From contig JAHJQV010000039.1 of NCBI GenBank assembly GCA_018819105.1, positions 1-45,458 of the forward strand: 45,458 nt of DNA, in the 5' to 3' direction. A program made the position numbers and the translations under genes. Positions within the stretch are counted from its first letter, which is position 1. Every line of letters begins with the position of its first letter. The DNA is from Gammaproteobacteria bacterium (GTDB lineage: Bacteria > Pseudomonadota > Gammaproteobacteria > Xanthomonadales > Wenzhouxiangellaceae). Positions 33,859 to 45,458 of this stretch are shown one piece after another. The notes below the pieces were generated by a model. It saw only the letters and a program-made list of their open reading frames with translations, searched no databases and was not told the origin of the DNA.

Positions 33859-34614
33859 TCAGTCGGCGGTGGCGGCTTCGACCGCGACTTCCGGCATGTC
33901 AAAGATGCTATGGTCTATGTCCGGATTCATCAGCATCTCTTCAATGACGATGCCCTGCTCGGCGTCACCGGCACCAAAGCCGACCTGTACCGAGAACGGC
34001 ACCAGCAGACCATCGACTTCCTTGTAATCGCCCATGGTGGTGGTGGTTTCGACTTCCTGGCCCATCATGCTGGCCACCGACTCGACCCGAAACGGCAGGT
34101 TGTACTCGGTGTCCAGGTACCAGTCCTCGACGTCCTCATTCGCCTTGGTCACCTTGATGTGGTAGGCCTCGGTGCCTTCGATGTCGGTCACGCCAACCAG
34201 CTCCAGCTGGTGGCCCTTGTCTTTGTGATTGATCAATGGGCCGAAGAAATCGGCCTGATCACGCGCCTGCTTGAGCTGGTCATCGGCCATCGGTTCGGCC
34301 GTGGTCTTGCCCATGAACGGCATCACTGACCAGCCGGATTCGCCATCGTAGGCGCTGGTGGCCTGCATGCCCTGGAATTCGAAGTCCATGCGCATTTTCT
34401 GCGCTTTCGGTACGAACTTGAGCGTGAACGGGGCCTCCATGCCGCCGGGGAACATCAGCGTTCCTTTGGCACTGACCGTTTCGGTTTTGTCGATGGCAGC
34501 CTGTCCGCCCATGGTGTCCAGATAACCGGCGAGCACGGCGTCCAGATTGTCTTCCACCGCGCTGGCTGACAATGACAGCATGGCGACGGTAAGCAAGGTA
34601 ATGAGGTAGCGCAT
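33859..34614 (-). CDS. Periplasmic LolA/LolB-fold-like protein
   Basis: The 251-aa product has an N-terminal signal peptide (YLITLLTVAMLSLSASA). Its body has the alternating strands of the outer-membrane-lipoprotein-sorting-like fold: LDTMGGQAAIDKTETVSAKG, APFTLKFVPKAQKMRMDFEFQG, SAYDGESGWSVMPFMG, EAYHIKVTKANEDVEDWYLD, LPFRVESVASMMGQEVETTT. Such proteins are periplasmic and bind lipids or lipoproteins; the exact partner is unknown. The acidic C-terminus (DIDHSIFDMPEVAVEAATAD) follows a region resembling the end of DUF4292/LolA-type proteins. It ends at a strong terminator. Confidence 0.7.
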   Translation of the reverse strand: MRYLITLLTVAMLSLSASAVEDNLDAVLAGYLDTMGGQAAIDKTETVSAKGTLMFPGGMEAPFTLKFVPKAQKMRMDFEFQGMQATSAYDGESGWSVMPFMGKTTAEPMADDQLKQARDQADFFGPLINHKDKGHQLELVGVTDIEGTEAYHIKVTKANEDVEDWYLDTEYNLPFRVESVASMMGQEVETTTTMGDYKEVDGLLVPFSVQVGFGAGDAEQGIVIEEMLMNPDIDHSIFDMPEVAVEAATAD

Positions 34615-34652
34615 GGTGTTACTCCTGTGATGATGGTTATTCTGCGGGTACT

Positions 34653-36932
34653 TTATAACAGATCGAAGTCAGTGCCCATCTGCCATTGGTCATGCTGTTG
34701 TGGCCCATATAGATGCTGCAAACAGCCCAGTACATCTTCCACTTCCAGGCACAGGCTGATGATCAGCTGCGTGTTTTTGCCGGAATAATGCCGTGCACGC
34801 AATCCCTGCAGCTGCATCCGCAGCAGTGCCTGGATCTGCGTGTGGCAATGCTGTCGGTGGCTCGTGTCGGCCGTCGTTAAGAGCTGCTCCAGCGCGTCGG
34901 CCAGACGCTGCAGTGCTTCCCGTTGAGGTGCATGCAGCGGCGGATGCGAGTTGCGCTGGTAAGTGTGGCAGGCGCTGGCGATCAGCTCGGCGGACTGGTA
35001 CAGATCCTGCTGCGTGGCAAACAGCTGCAGGCGCTGTATATCCTCATCGCTGTGGCTGGCGGCAACTGGCGCTGGCGGTGGCAGCGTCACCGCAATGTTT
35101 GTCCCTTCTGTCTGCAATCCTTTGTCTGCAGCAGTGCTTGCTGATGGCGTGGCGGCGACCATGTTCGGTTCGGCGAGCAGCTCAAGCAGACGGATTTCCA
35201 GGCCGCGCAGCTGCTGGCCAAGCCGCTGCGCGGCCTGCACAGCGCGCAGCAGTTCAGCGCGGTTTGCGGCTGCCAGCGCGCGCAATGTCATGACGGCAAT
35301 CTGCAGCGCGCAGTTTGCGACCTGTTGTGGTGCAAAAGGCGTGCTGTCGGTAACAGGGTGCAAGCGCGCTTTGCGATGCCGGTGCAGTCGATGCGTGTGC
35401 ACCAGTGCGGCACCACCGACCAGAGTCAACAGCAGCATTGCCACGCCGCCGAAATGATGAATCAGGCTGGCATAGATAAACGCCACCAGCAGCGCAATGA
35501 CGGCAGTGGCGAACCAGCCGCTGATGACATTGATGACACCACTGACACGAAACACGGCGCTGTCCAGGCCCCAGGCGCGGTCGGCCAGCGATGAACCCAT
35601 GGCCACCATGAAGGTGACATAAGTGGTGGAAAGTGGCAGCTTCATCGACGTGGCAATGGCAATGAGAATGCTGGCAACGGTCAGATTGACGGAGGCCCGC
35701 AACAGGTCGAATGCCGGTGCATCGGTCTTGCTCTCTGCGCCATGGCCGGGTGTTGTCAGCTGGTAGCGCTGATCGACCCAGTACATGGCGCGACGCGGGA
35801 ACAGCCACAGCAGGAGCTGGCCCAGCCGCAACCCGCTGCGCACCAGCCAGCGGCTGATCAGGTGCGGGCTGAAGCGTTCCGGCCCGTTATCCTGACGGCC
35901 CAGGCTGATTTCGGTTTCGGTCACGCTGCGAGCTTTTTCTGACCACCACAATGCGGCCACCATGATCATGCCGGCCAGCAGCAGATACTGGGTCTGACCA
36001 CGCACCGGTGCAGTCAGCGCGGTCATCGCATACTCGCTGGCTGCGACGCCGCTGGCTGACCAGTCCTGATAGGCCGCCAGCCCGGCCAACGGCACGCCGA
36101 TGAAATTGACCAGGTCGTTGCTGGCAAAGGCCATTGCCAGGGAAAAGCTGCCGACCAGCACCACCAGCTGTAGCAGGTTAATGCGCCAGAGACGCTGCAG
36201 CAGGGCGAGCAGCAGCAGCAGACCGCCAAACATCGTCACCGCGAGCAACGGCATGTTGCCATCCAGCACAGCGCTGAAGTGTTCACCGAACACGCTGGCG
36301 CTGCCCAGACCCTTGAGCAGGATGAAAAAGACGATGCTGGTGATGGCCAGTGCACACCAGATCACGGTGGCGATTTGCTGCTGCCGGTGTTGAAAGGTAA
36401 ACACCAGCCGCGAGACGAACTGTACAGCGGCGCCGATGACAAAAGCGATCAGCACCGAAGCGACGATGCCGACAATGATGGCCACAGCACTGCCGGCATT
36501 GATGTAGCTCAGCAGTGCTGTCGGGCTGTCCGACAGAGCCAGCAGCTTCCACATCGCCACCGCCAATGCCGCGCCGAGCAACTCGAACACGATGGATACG
36601 GTGGTCGAGGTCGGCATGGCAAAAGTGTTGAAGGCGTCCAGCAGCAGAATGTCCGCCAGCATCACCGCCACGAACAGGCAGGTGATGTCAGCGAAGCTGA
36701 ACAGCTCCGGATGGAAGATGCCCTTGCGTGCCACTTCCATCATGCCGGATGAAAACAGCGCGCCGGCGAGCACCCCGGCCGAGGCGATAAGCAGAATCGT
36801 GCGGCGACTGGCGGCACGCGAGCCGAATGCGGAATTGAGAAAATTGACCGCATCATTGCTGACACCGACCAGCAGGTCAGCGACCGCAAGCAGAATCAGC
36901 AGGCCGACCACGGCCAGGTAGAATGAGTCCAA
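34653..36932 (-). CDS. PiT-family inorganic phosphate transporter with C-terminal helical (PhoU-like) domain
   Basis: The 759-aa protein shows the duplicated PiT signatures: VGVSNDAVNFLNSAFGSRAASR at the N-terminus (Gly-x-Asn-Asp motif) and AMAFASNDLVNFIGVPLAG in the second half. The segment MPTSTTVSIVFELLGAALA and its repeat LPLSTTYVTFMVAMGSSLADRA are also present. About 11 membrane helices are present over residues ~5-510. The last ~230 residues are soluble and helical (ANRAELLRAVQAAQRLGQQLRGLE), resembling a PhoU-like regulatory domain. It is expected to import phosphate coupled to cations in the inner membrane. No pho box is obvious upstream. It lies in the minus direction, divergent from the atp operon. 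Confidence 0.88.
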   Translation of the reverse strand: MDSFYLAVVGLLILLAVADLLVGVSNDAVNFLNSAFGSRAASRRTILLIASAGVLAGALFSSGMMEVARKGIFHPELFSFADITCLFVAVMLADILLLDAFNTFAMPTSTTVSIVFELLGAALAVAMWKLLALSDSPTALLSYINAGSAVAIIVGIVASVLIAFVIGAAVQFVSRLVFTFQHRQQQIATVIWCALAITSIVFFILLKGLGSASVFGEHFSAVLDGNMPLLAVTMFGGLLLLLALLQRLWRINLLQLVVLVGSFSLAMAFASNDLVNFIGVPLAGLAAYQDWSASGVAASEYAMTALTAPVRGQTQYLLLAGMIMVAALWWSEKARSVTETEISLGRQDNGPERFSPHLISRWLVRSGLRLGQLLLWLFPRRAMYWVDQRYQLTTPGHGAESKTDAPAFDLLRASVNLTVASILIAIATSMKLPLSTTYVTFMVAMGSSLADRAWGLDSAVFRVSGVINVISGWFATAVIALLVAFIYASLIHHFGGVAMLLLTLVGGAALVHTHRLHRHRKARLHPVTDSTPFAPQQVANCALQIAVMTLRALAAANRAELLRAVQAAQRLGQQLRGLEIRLLELLAEPNMVAATPSASTAADKGLQTEGTNIAVTLPPPAPVAASHSDEDIQRLQLFATQQDLYQSAELIASACHTYQRNSHPPLHAPQREALQRLADALEQLLTTADTSHRQHCHTQIQALLRMQLQGLRARHYSGKNTQLIISLCLEVEDVLGCLQHLYGPQQHDQWQMGTDFDLL

Positions 36933-37017
36933 TGAACTGCCTCGTGCAAGATCGGCACGCTGAACCGGTGATGGCCAGCGCAGGGTTCATCGTAGGTCGC
37001 CGATGTGACAGTTTATT

Positions 37018-37046
37018 GACAGCAGCCAGGACAGCAGCCAGGACAG
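37018..37046. repeat. 12-bp tandem repeat (2.4 units)
   Basis: gacagcagccag occurs twice in direct succession (37018-37029 and 37030-37041), followed by gacag. It lies between the divergent phosphate transporter and atp promoters. No function is evident. Confidence 0.5.
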
Positions 37047-37090
37047 AGTTGACGCCGCAGCAATCCGGTTGCGAATGTGTGTCATATCCA

Positions 37091-37119
37091 TTGTGACTGG
37101 CATCGGCCAATGCTATAAT
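37091..37119 (+). promoter_or_regulatory. Promoter of the atp operon
   Basis: The -35 TTGTGA (37091-37096) and a perfect -10 TATAAT (37114-37119) are separated by 17 nt. Transcription would begin near 37126, leaving a ~130-nt leader before atpI (37257). The rest of the 36933-37256 divergent region contains only the 12-bp repeat and no other recognisable signal. Confidence 0.85.
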
Positions 37120-37256
37120 TGAATGGATTTGCAGATTGCTGTGGTTTGCCCGCGACGATGATCTGCCGGCGGCTGGTCTGAACGCTCGGGCGAACGCACA
37201 GGTATGCGCCGTGCGATGATTGTGCTGCGAGCCGGCAATCTGCGACGAGAGCCAAT

Positions 37257-38844
<1,588 letters not shown>

Positions 38845-38883
38845 AACACGACTTCACCATCCTTTTGACAACCTGAGTAATAA

Positions 38884-39165
<282 letters not shown>

Positions 39166-39226
39166 TGGCGCGGTGCCTGACGCATGGCATGGCACTGCAT
39201 CTGACATTGAGTATTGAGGAAAGCTT

Positions 39227-39691
39227 GTGAATATCAATCTGACGCTGGTACTGCAGTCGATCGCGATGATGATCTTCGTGTGGTTCTGCATGAAGTTCAT
39301 CTGGCCACCCCTGACCAAAGCGCTGGAAGAGCGGCGCGCCAAGATCGCCGAAGGTCTGGCCGCCTCCGATCGCGCCGAGCAGGAGCTGGAACGCGCCAAG
39401 GTCGAAGCTGAACAGATCATCAAGGAAGCGCGGCAGCAGGCTGCCGGCATTCTTGACCAGGCTGGTCAGCGCGGCAATCAGATCATTGAGCAGGCCAAAC
39501 AGGAAGCCGTCAGCGAGCGTGAGCGTCAGGTGCGTGCGATGGAAGCCGAAATCATGCAGGCACAGAATCAGGCACGCACCGCACTGCAGAAAGAGGCAGT
39601 GGAACTCAGCGTCGCCGGCGCCAGCAAGGTGCTCGGTCGCGAAGTGAAGGCGGCTGATCACGAACAGCTGCTGGCCGAACTGATCGCCTGA
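39227..39691 (+). CDS. atpF: F1Fo ATP synthase subunit b
   Basis: The 154-aa peripheral-stalk subunit has an N-terminal membrane helix ([21 protein letters not shown]). A long coiled coil rich in Glu/Ala/Arg/Gln follows ([25 protein letters not shown] region). The conserved C-terminus ([25 protein letters not shown]) binds subunit delta. The start is a GTG at 39227 with GAGGAAAG upstream. The length matches the E. coli protein (156 aa). Confidence 0.96.
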   Translation: MNINLTLVLQSIAMMIFVWFCMKFIWPPLTKALEERRAKIAEGLAASDRAEQELERAKVEAEQIIKEARQQAAGILDQAGQRGNQIIEQAKQEAVSERERQVRAMEAEIMQAQNQARTALQKEAVELSVAGASKVLGREVKAADHEQLLAELIA

Positions 39692-39707
39692 ATGGAAGCC
39701 GTGCATC

Positions 39708-40247
39708 ATGCTTGAAAACGCCACCCTGGCCCGGCCCTACGCCAAAGCCATTTTTGCCATCGCCCGCGAAGCTGATGATCTGCCCGGTTATGCCGGACAG
39801 ATCGACTTGCTGGCGGCGCTGGTGAATGATCAGTCCCTGGCTGCGTTGATCGGTCATCCGCGCATTGCCAGCTCGGCACTGGCGGAAGTCATCAATGACG
39901 TCGCCGGCGAGGCCTTCAGCGGGCCGATGCAGAATTACGTCAAGGTGCTGGCCGAAAATGGTCGCCTGCCGCTACTCAGCGACATTGCCCGGCAGTTCGA
40001 GCAACTGCGGGCGGCGGCGGAAAATGTATTGCCGGTGCAGGTACTGACCGCCATGGCACTGACTGAATCGCAGCAGCAGCAGTTGCAGCAGAGTCTGGCC
40101 AAGCGTTTTGGAGCCGACATCGCCTTGACCACCGATGTCGATGACTCGCTGCTCGCCGGTGTCATCGTGCGTGCTGGTGATCAGGTCATCGATGCCTCTG
40201 CCCGCGGTCGGCTGCAGCGGCTGGCGCAGGCCATGCAGCATGGTTGA
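39708..40247 (+). CDS. atpH: F1Fo ATP synthase subunit delta
   Basis: The 179-aa subunit links the top of F1 to the b stalk. The N-terminal six-helix domain begins LARPYAKAIFAIAREADDL, a family landmark. The C-terminal segment DVDDSLLAGVIVRAGDQVIDASARGRLQRL matches the PROSITE-type delta signature (positions ~140-172). It starts 16 bp after the atpF stop, with GGAAG as Shine-Dalgarno. 72-87 bp follow before atpA. Confidence 0.96.
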   Translation: MLENATLARPYAKAIFAIAREADDLPGYAGQIDLLAALVNDQSLAALIGHPRIASSALAEVINDVAGEAFSGPMQNYVKVLAENGRLPLLSDIARQFEQLRAAAENVLPVQVLTAMALTESQQQQLQQSLAKRFGADIALTTDVDDSLLAGVIVRAGDQVIDASARGRLQRLAQAMQHG

Positions 40248-40334
40248 TTGAGCGGCTTTGTGGCCTGCCTGTCTGAACAAACATCAATTTATCCGGAAAC
40301 GTAAAGGTCCACAGGGACCATGAAGGAAACCAAC

Positions 40335-41882
40335 ATGCAAACGCAACTCAAGCCATCGGAAATCAGTGAACTGATTCGCAAACGCGTCGAGCAGTTCGAG
40401 GTTGTCGCCGAAGCGCGCAATGAAGGCACCGTGGTCAGCGTCGCCGACGGCATCTGCCGTCTGCACGGCCTCAACGATGCCATGCAGGGCGAAATGATCG
40501 AGTTCCCCAACGACACCTACGGTCTGGCGCTGAACCTGGAGCGTGACTCGGTGGGCGTGGTGGTGCTCGGCGATTATGAACACATCTCGGAAGGCGACAC
40601 GGTCAAATGCACCGGACGCATTCTGGAAGTGCCGGTGGGCCCTGGCCTGCTCGGACGTGTGGTCGATGCGCTGGGCAATCCGATTGACGGTGCCGGGCCG
40701 ATCGACAACGATGGCTTTGAGGCGATCGAGAAAATTGCTCCGGGCGTGATCACGCGTGAAGCGGTATCGCAGCCGGTGCAGACCGGCCTCAAGTCCATTG
40801 ACGCCATGGTGCCGGTTGGCCGCGGCCAGCGAGAGCTGATCATCGGTGACCGCCAGACCGGAAAAACGGCGGTGGCGATCGATGCCATCATCAATCAGAA
40901 AGGTACTGGCATCAAGTGCATCTATGTCGCCGTTGGCCAGAAGGTGTCGTCGGTGGCCGCACTGGTGAAAAAACTGGAAGAGCACGGTGCCATGGAGCAC
41001 ACCATCGTGGTCAACGCCAGTGCCGCCGAATCGGCAGCGATGCAGTACATCGCCCCGTATTCCGGTTGCGCCATGGGTGAATACTTCCGCGATCGTGGCG
41101 AAGATGCTCTGATCGTGTTTGACGATCTGTCCAAGCAGGCGGTGGCCTATCGTCAGGTGTCGCTGCTGCTGCGTCGTCCGCCGGGTCGTGAAGCCTATCC
41201 CGGTGACGTGTTCTATCTGCATTCTCGTCTGCTCGAGCGCGCTGCGCGCATCAATGCCGATGAGGTGGAGAAACGCACCGGCGGCAAGGTCAAAGGCAAG
41301 ACCGGCTCGCTGACCGCGCTGCCGATCATCGAGACCCAGGCCGGTGACGTCTCGGCGTTCGTGCCGACCAACGTGATTTCCATCACCGATGGCCAGATCT
41401 TTCTGGAAACAGACCTGTTCAACGCTGGCATCCGCCCGGCCATCAACGCCGGTCTGTCGGTGTCTCGTGTCGGCGGTGCCGCGCAGACCAAGATCATCAA
41501 GAAGCTGGGTGGTGGCGTGCGTCTGGCGCTGGCTCAGTTTCGTGAGCTGGCCGCGTTCGCGCAGTTTGCCTCCGACCTGGACAAAACCACACGCTCACAG
41601 CTGGAGCGTGGAGAGCGCGTCACCGAGCTGATGAAACAGCCGCAGTACAGCCCGCTGAGCGTGGCGGAAATGGCCATCAGCCTGTATGCCGCCAACGAAG
41701 GTTTTCTCGATGATCAGCCGAAAGACAAGATCGTTGATTTCGAAAAAGCCCTGCACGCATACATGAACAGCGAACACGAAAAGCTGATGCAGGAAGTGAA
41801 CGAGAAAGGCGACTGGAACGACGATCTGGCGAAACAGTTTCACGCTGCCATCACTGCGTTCAAGCAGACCGGCAGCTGGTAA
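40335..41882 (+). CDS. atpA: F1 ATP synthase subunit alpha
   Basis: AtpA (515 aa from this start) forms the non-catalytic nucleotide-binding half of the F1 hexamer. [20 protein letters not shown] opens the protein like E. coli AtpA. Walker A is GDRQTGKT (171-178), and the arginine finger lies in [12 protein letters not shown]. The ATG at 40335 has AAGGAA 8 nt upstream and gives the family's usual N-terminus. An ATG at 40320 adds MKETN and has a weaker site. The sequence is highly conserved throughout, with no lesions. Confidence 0.97.
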   Translation: MQTQLKPSEISELIRKRVEQFEVVAEARNEGTVVSVADGICRLHGLNDAMQGEMIEFPNDTYGLALNLERDSVGVVVLGDYEHISEGDTVKCTGRILEVPVGPGLLGRVVDALGNPIDGAGPIDNDGFEAIEKIAPGVITREAVSQPVQTGLKSIDAMVPVGRGQRELIIGDRQTGKTAVAIDAIINQKGTGIKCIYVAVGQKVSSVAALVKKLEEHGAMEHTIVVNASAAESAAMQYIAPYSGCAMGEYFRDRGEDALIVFDDLSKQAVAYRQVSLLLRRPPGREAYPGDVFYLHSRLLERAARINADEVEKRTGGKVKGKTGSLTALPIIETQAGDVSAFVPTNVISITDGQIFLETDLFNAGIRPAINAGLSVSRVGGAAQTKIIKKLGGGVRLALAQFRELAAFAQFASDLDKTTRSQLERGERVTELMKQPQYSPLSVAEMAISLYAANEGFLDDQPKDKIVDFEKALHAYMNSEHEKLMQEVNEKGDWNDDLAKQFHAAITAFKQTGSW

Positions 41883-41957
41883 GCGCTGCCGTTGGCACAG
41901 ACATCAGTTAAACAGAATCCGGTCTACACAGCCAGAGTTAATCACAGGTAGTCGAAT

Positions 41958-42827
41958 ATGGCAGGTGCACGCGAAATTGTCGGCAAGATCCGCAGCGTCA
42001 AAAACACCAAGAAGGTGACCAAGGCGCTGGAAATGGTGTCGGCCAGCAAGATCCGTAAATCACAGGATCTGATGTCGGCGTCGCGCCCGTATGCGCGCAT
42101 GATCCGGCAGGTGGTGGGCCATCTGTCCGAAGCCAATCCGGAATACCGGCATCCGTTCATGGTCGAGCGCGAGCAGGTCAACACGGTGGGCTACATCGTG
42201 GTCTCCACCGATCGCGGTCTGTGCGGTGGACTCAACAGCAATCAGAACCGCCTGCTGGTCAAGCACATCCAGCAGCAGCGTGACGAAGGTGCCAGCATCA
42301 GCATGGTCACCATCGGTCGCAAGGCTAACCAGTACTTCCGCAACATCTGCGGCATCGATGTGGTGGCGCACGCTTCCGGGTTGGGTGAGCAGCCACGACT
42401 GGAAGACCTGATCGGCGTGATCAAGACCATCCTCGACAGCTACCGTGATGGCGGCGTGGATCGCCTGCATCTGTGCTACACCGATTTCATCAACACCATG
42501 ACCCAGCAGCCGCTGATTGCGCCGCTGCTGCCGCTGCCGGAAGCCAAGGATGAGGACCAGTTGCTGCAGAACTGGGACTATCTGTACGAACCGGAACCAC
42601 GTGAATTGCTGGACCACGTGCTGACCCGCTACATCGAATCACTGGTTTATCAGGCGGTACTGGAAAACCTGGCCAGTGAGCATGCGGCGCGCATGGTGGC
42701 AATGAAGAGCGCGTCGGACAACGCCAGCGATCTGATTGACGAGCTGAACCTGGTTTATAACAAGGCCAGACAGGCGGCGATCACGCAGGAAATTTCTGAA
42801 ATCGTCGGCGGCGCGGCCGCGGTATAG
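41958..42827 (+). CDS. atpG: F1 ATP synthase subunit gamma
   Basis: The 289-aa central shaft begins [22 protein letters not shown], with the conserved [12 protein letters not shown] in the Rossmann-like domain. The C-terminal helix ends [41 protein letters not shown] (~residues 248-289), the part that rotates within the hexamer. Length equals that of E. coli (287). Two bases after its stop begins an unrelated lipoprotein-like gene, where most atp operons go straight to atpD. Confidence 0.97.
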   Translation: MAGAREIVGKIRSVKNTKKVTKALEMVSASKIRKSQDLMSASRPYARMIRQVVGHLSEANPEYRHPFMVEREQVNTVGYIVVSTDRGLCGGLNSNQNRLLVKHIQQQRDEGASISMVTIGRKANQYFRNICGIDVVAHASGLGEQPRLEDLIGVIKTILDSYRDGGVDRLHLCYTDFINTMTQQPLIAPLLPLPEAKDEDQLLQNWDYLYEPEPRELLDHVLTRYIESLVYQAVLENLASEHAARMVAMKSASDNASDLIDELNLVYNKARQAAITQEISEIVGGAAAV

Positions 42828-42829
42828 CG

Positions 42830-43354
42830 ATGCGTCACGGTCTGCCACTGCTGCTGATCATGTTGCTGACCGGCGGCTGTGGTGTGTTCGCCGATCGTCA
42901 GCGCGCCGAGCCGATCCCGCCAGCGCGGGTCAGCGCAGCCGATCAGCCGCTACCGGCTGCAAGCGCCGGGCAGTATGCCGGGATCGAGGTGAGCTGGGAA
43001 GACAAAGCTGGTCTGCAGTCACCGGCCAACGAAGCCAGACTGCTGTCGGCAGCGGTCATGACCGAACTGCGGGCGCGCGACATGTCGCATCGGCAGGCCG
43101 GACAGAGTTTGCGGGTGCGCATCATGGAAGTGCTGCTGCGCCCTGGTGGTCGCATGAAAACCGCCACCAATGTGCTCAATGCCAGGGTCTATGTGCTGGC
43201 GGAAGACGGCAGTGAAGTGTGGAATTTCGCCCAGCGCACAGCGCAGACGGTAACCGGCAGAAGCTCACAGTCAGCCGAACAGCAGCTGGCTGAGCTGTAC
43301 CGGCAATTTGCACAACAGCTGGCAGATCGCCTGCAGCAGTCGGCACAAAGCTGA
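42830..43354 (+). CDS. Putative lipoprotein encoded inside the atp operon
   Basis: The 174-aa product has a short basic N-terminus, a hydrophobic core (LPLLLIMLLTGG) and Cys17 (TGGC, a slightly atypical lipobox). A Gly at +2 suggests outer-membrane sorting. The mature part has an N-terminal linker (~18-45) and a compact alpha/beta domain (VSWEDKAGLQSPANEARLLSAAVM; RVRIMEVLLRPGGRMKT; ARVYVLAEDGSEVWNFAQRT). It ends in a Gln-rich amphipathic helix. The arrangement is faintly like DUF4410/LptE-type small lipoproteins, but no family is assured. It begins 2 nt after atpG and is followed 88 bp later by atpD, so it must be transcribed with the ATP synthase. The function is unknown. Confidence 0.75.
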   Translation: MRHGLPLLLIMLLTGGCGVFADRQRAEPIPPARVSAADQPLPAASAGQYAGIEVSWEDKAGLQSPANEARLLSAAVMTELRARDMSHRQAGQSLRVRIMEVLLRPGGRMKTATNVLNARVYVLAEDGSEVWNFAQRTAQTVTGRSSQSAEQQLAELYRQFAQQLADRLQQSAQS

Positions 43355-43403
43355 GTGCACAGGCGCATCACTGAATCACAAGACAAGTTATTTATCGTAT
43401 TGA

Positions 43404-44834
<1,431 letters not shown>

Positions 44835-44881
44835 TGTCGGCACGCTCCCGGCACATTCAGCACAGCAACAGGTAACACAAC

Positions 44882-45304
44882 ATGTCCACGATCAAATGCG
44901 ACATCGTCAGTGCCGAGAAGTCGATCTTCTCCGGTGAAGCCGTGCGCGTTTATGCCACCGGCCAGATGGGCGAGCTTGGCATCGCGCCGCGCCATGCACC
45001 GCTGCTGACCCGTCTGGCACCTGGCCAGGTTCGGGTGCAGACTGCAGATGGTGAGGAGCAGCACTACTACATCTCCGGTGGTCTGCTGGAAGTGCAGCCG
45101 CATCTGGTCACGGTGCTGGCGGATACCGCCGAGCGTGCCGAAGATCTGGATGAGGCCGCCGCCCTGCGCGCCAAGGAAGATGCCGAACGCAAACTGGCCG
45201 ACAAGGCCGGAGAACGTGATCTGGCCGAAGTGCAGATCGAGCTGGCCATGGCCCAGGCACAGCTGCAGGCTCTGGCCAGACTGAAGAAGAAAATCAAGCG
45301 CTGA
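44882..45304 (+). CDS. atpC: F1 ATP synthase subunit epsilon
   Basis: The 140-aa subunit has the N-terminal beta sandwich (IKCDIVSAEKSIFSGEAVRVYA, GELGIAPRHAPLLTRLAPGQVR, YYISGGLLEVQPHLVTVLADTA). Its C-terminal two-helix arm (EAAALRAKEDAERKLADK; AEVQIELAMAQAQLQALARL) can inhibit ATP hydrolysis. It is the last gene of the operon. No classical terminator follows; instead a hairpin-rich MITE begins 16 nt after the stop. Confidence 0.97.
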   Translation: MSTIKCDIVSAEKSIFSGEAVRVYATGQMGELGIAPRHAPLLTRLAPGQVRVQTADGEEQHYYISGGLLEVQPHLVTVLADTAERAEDLDEAAALRAKEDAERKLADKAGERDLAEVQIELAMAQAQLQALARLKKKIKR

Positions 45305-45320
45305 CAGTCGTTTCTGTCTA

Positions 45321-45458
45321 GTGTACCCCGCCGGAAATACTGTAACGTTCAGCGAGCCGGAAAGCGCTTAGCCGCAAGGCATGGCTCGCAGGTCATGGCC
45401 ATTCCATGGCCAAGAGCCATAACACAGCGGATGAGTGCTTTCCGGCTCGCCCTGCGGG
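45321..45458. mobile_element. MITE-like element C, second copy (cut by window edge)
   Basis: The end sequence gtgtaccccgccggaaatac and the following ~120 bp repeat, in inverse orientation, the right half of the element at 30116-30391, with only a few differences. The left flank is again CTA. The nested stem cgagccggaaagc.../...gctttccggctcg and the central tggccattccatggcca palindrome are kept. The position just after atpC means its hairpin could act as the transcript end of the atp operon. Confidence 0.85.

Noticed and set aside
40284-41222. 312-codon minus-strand frame opposite atpA
   Set aside because: It is antisense to one of the most conserved bacterial genes and has no independent support.

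Overview
The window is chromosomal DNA from a gammaproteobacterium. The evidence is an enteric/xanthomonad-type compact histidine operon with a bifunctional hisB and a TrpR-like (YerC/HisR) regulator gene, and a gammaproteobacterial atpIBEFHAGDC operon. GC is high in the core genes and visibly lower around 24.9-26.0 kb and 28.9-29.7 kb. A lineage near Xanthomonadales/Chromatiales is likely, but this is inferred from gene content only.

Layout. 1-0.6 kb: the 3' end of an IS630-type transposase, inserted in a CsgG-like gene with a C-terminal SH3b domain. 0.66-8.54 kb (minus strand): yerC/hisR-hisG-hisD-hisC-hisB-hisH-hisA-hisF-hisIE. The first eight genes are joined by seven successive 4-nt stop/start overlaps. 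Only hisIE is detached, by about 405 bp of REP-like repeats and decayed copies of the hisF tail. A strong minus-strand promoter upstream carries a perfect 7-4-7 palindrome that is a good candidate operator for the YerC/HisR protein. 8.8-13 kb (plus): a GhrA-type reductase, an MgtC/DUF4010 membrane protein and a group II PLP decarboxylase, in an overlapping operon. 13-14.7 kb: a secreted beta-propeller with an IPTL-CTERM-like tail, convergent with a small potassium-channel protein.

14.9-19.2 kb (minus): an ABC efflux cassette (ATPase, FtsX-like permease, HlyD-like adaptor) whose promoter predicts a leaderless mRNA. 19.4-20.5 kb (plus): a small membrane protein preceded by a degenerate 5 x 14 bp tandem repeat, then an FMN-binding split-barrel protein. 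20.7-24.4 kb (minus): a six-cysteine secreted protein and a large membrane-anchored TPR-CHAT protease-like protein. 25.0-30.4 kb is accessory DNA: a 64-aa ORF, a conserved hypothetical membrane protein, an MmeI-like type IIL restriction-modification enzyme, a higBA toxin-antitoxin pair, and three back-to-back MITE-like elements. 30.6-36.9 kb (minus): a giant sortilin/BNR-repeat secreted protein, a LolA-like periplasmic protein, and a PiT phosphate permease with a C-terminal helical domain.

37.1-45.3 kb: the complete F1Fo ATP synthase operon behind a near-consensus promoter. It has two oddities. The a subunit (AtpB) carries about 60 extra residues just before its last helices, and a putative lipoprotein gene sits between atpG and atpD. 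The window ends in a second copy of one MITE family, starting 16 nt after atpC.

The observations most worth following are the AtpB insertion, the intra-operon lipoprotein, the MITE family and its possible link to the IS630 element, the TPR-CHAT/cysteine-rich secreted pair with a structured leader, and the predicted his operator. I see no CRISPR array, tRNA or rRNA.
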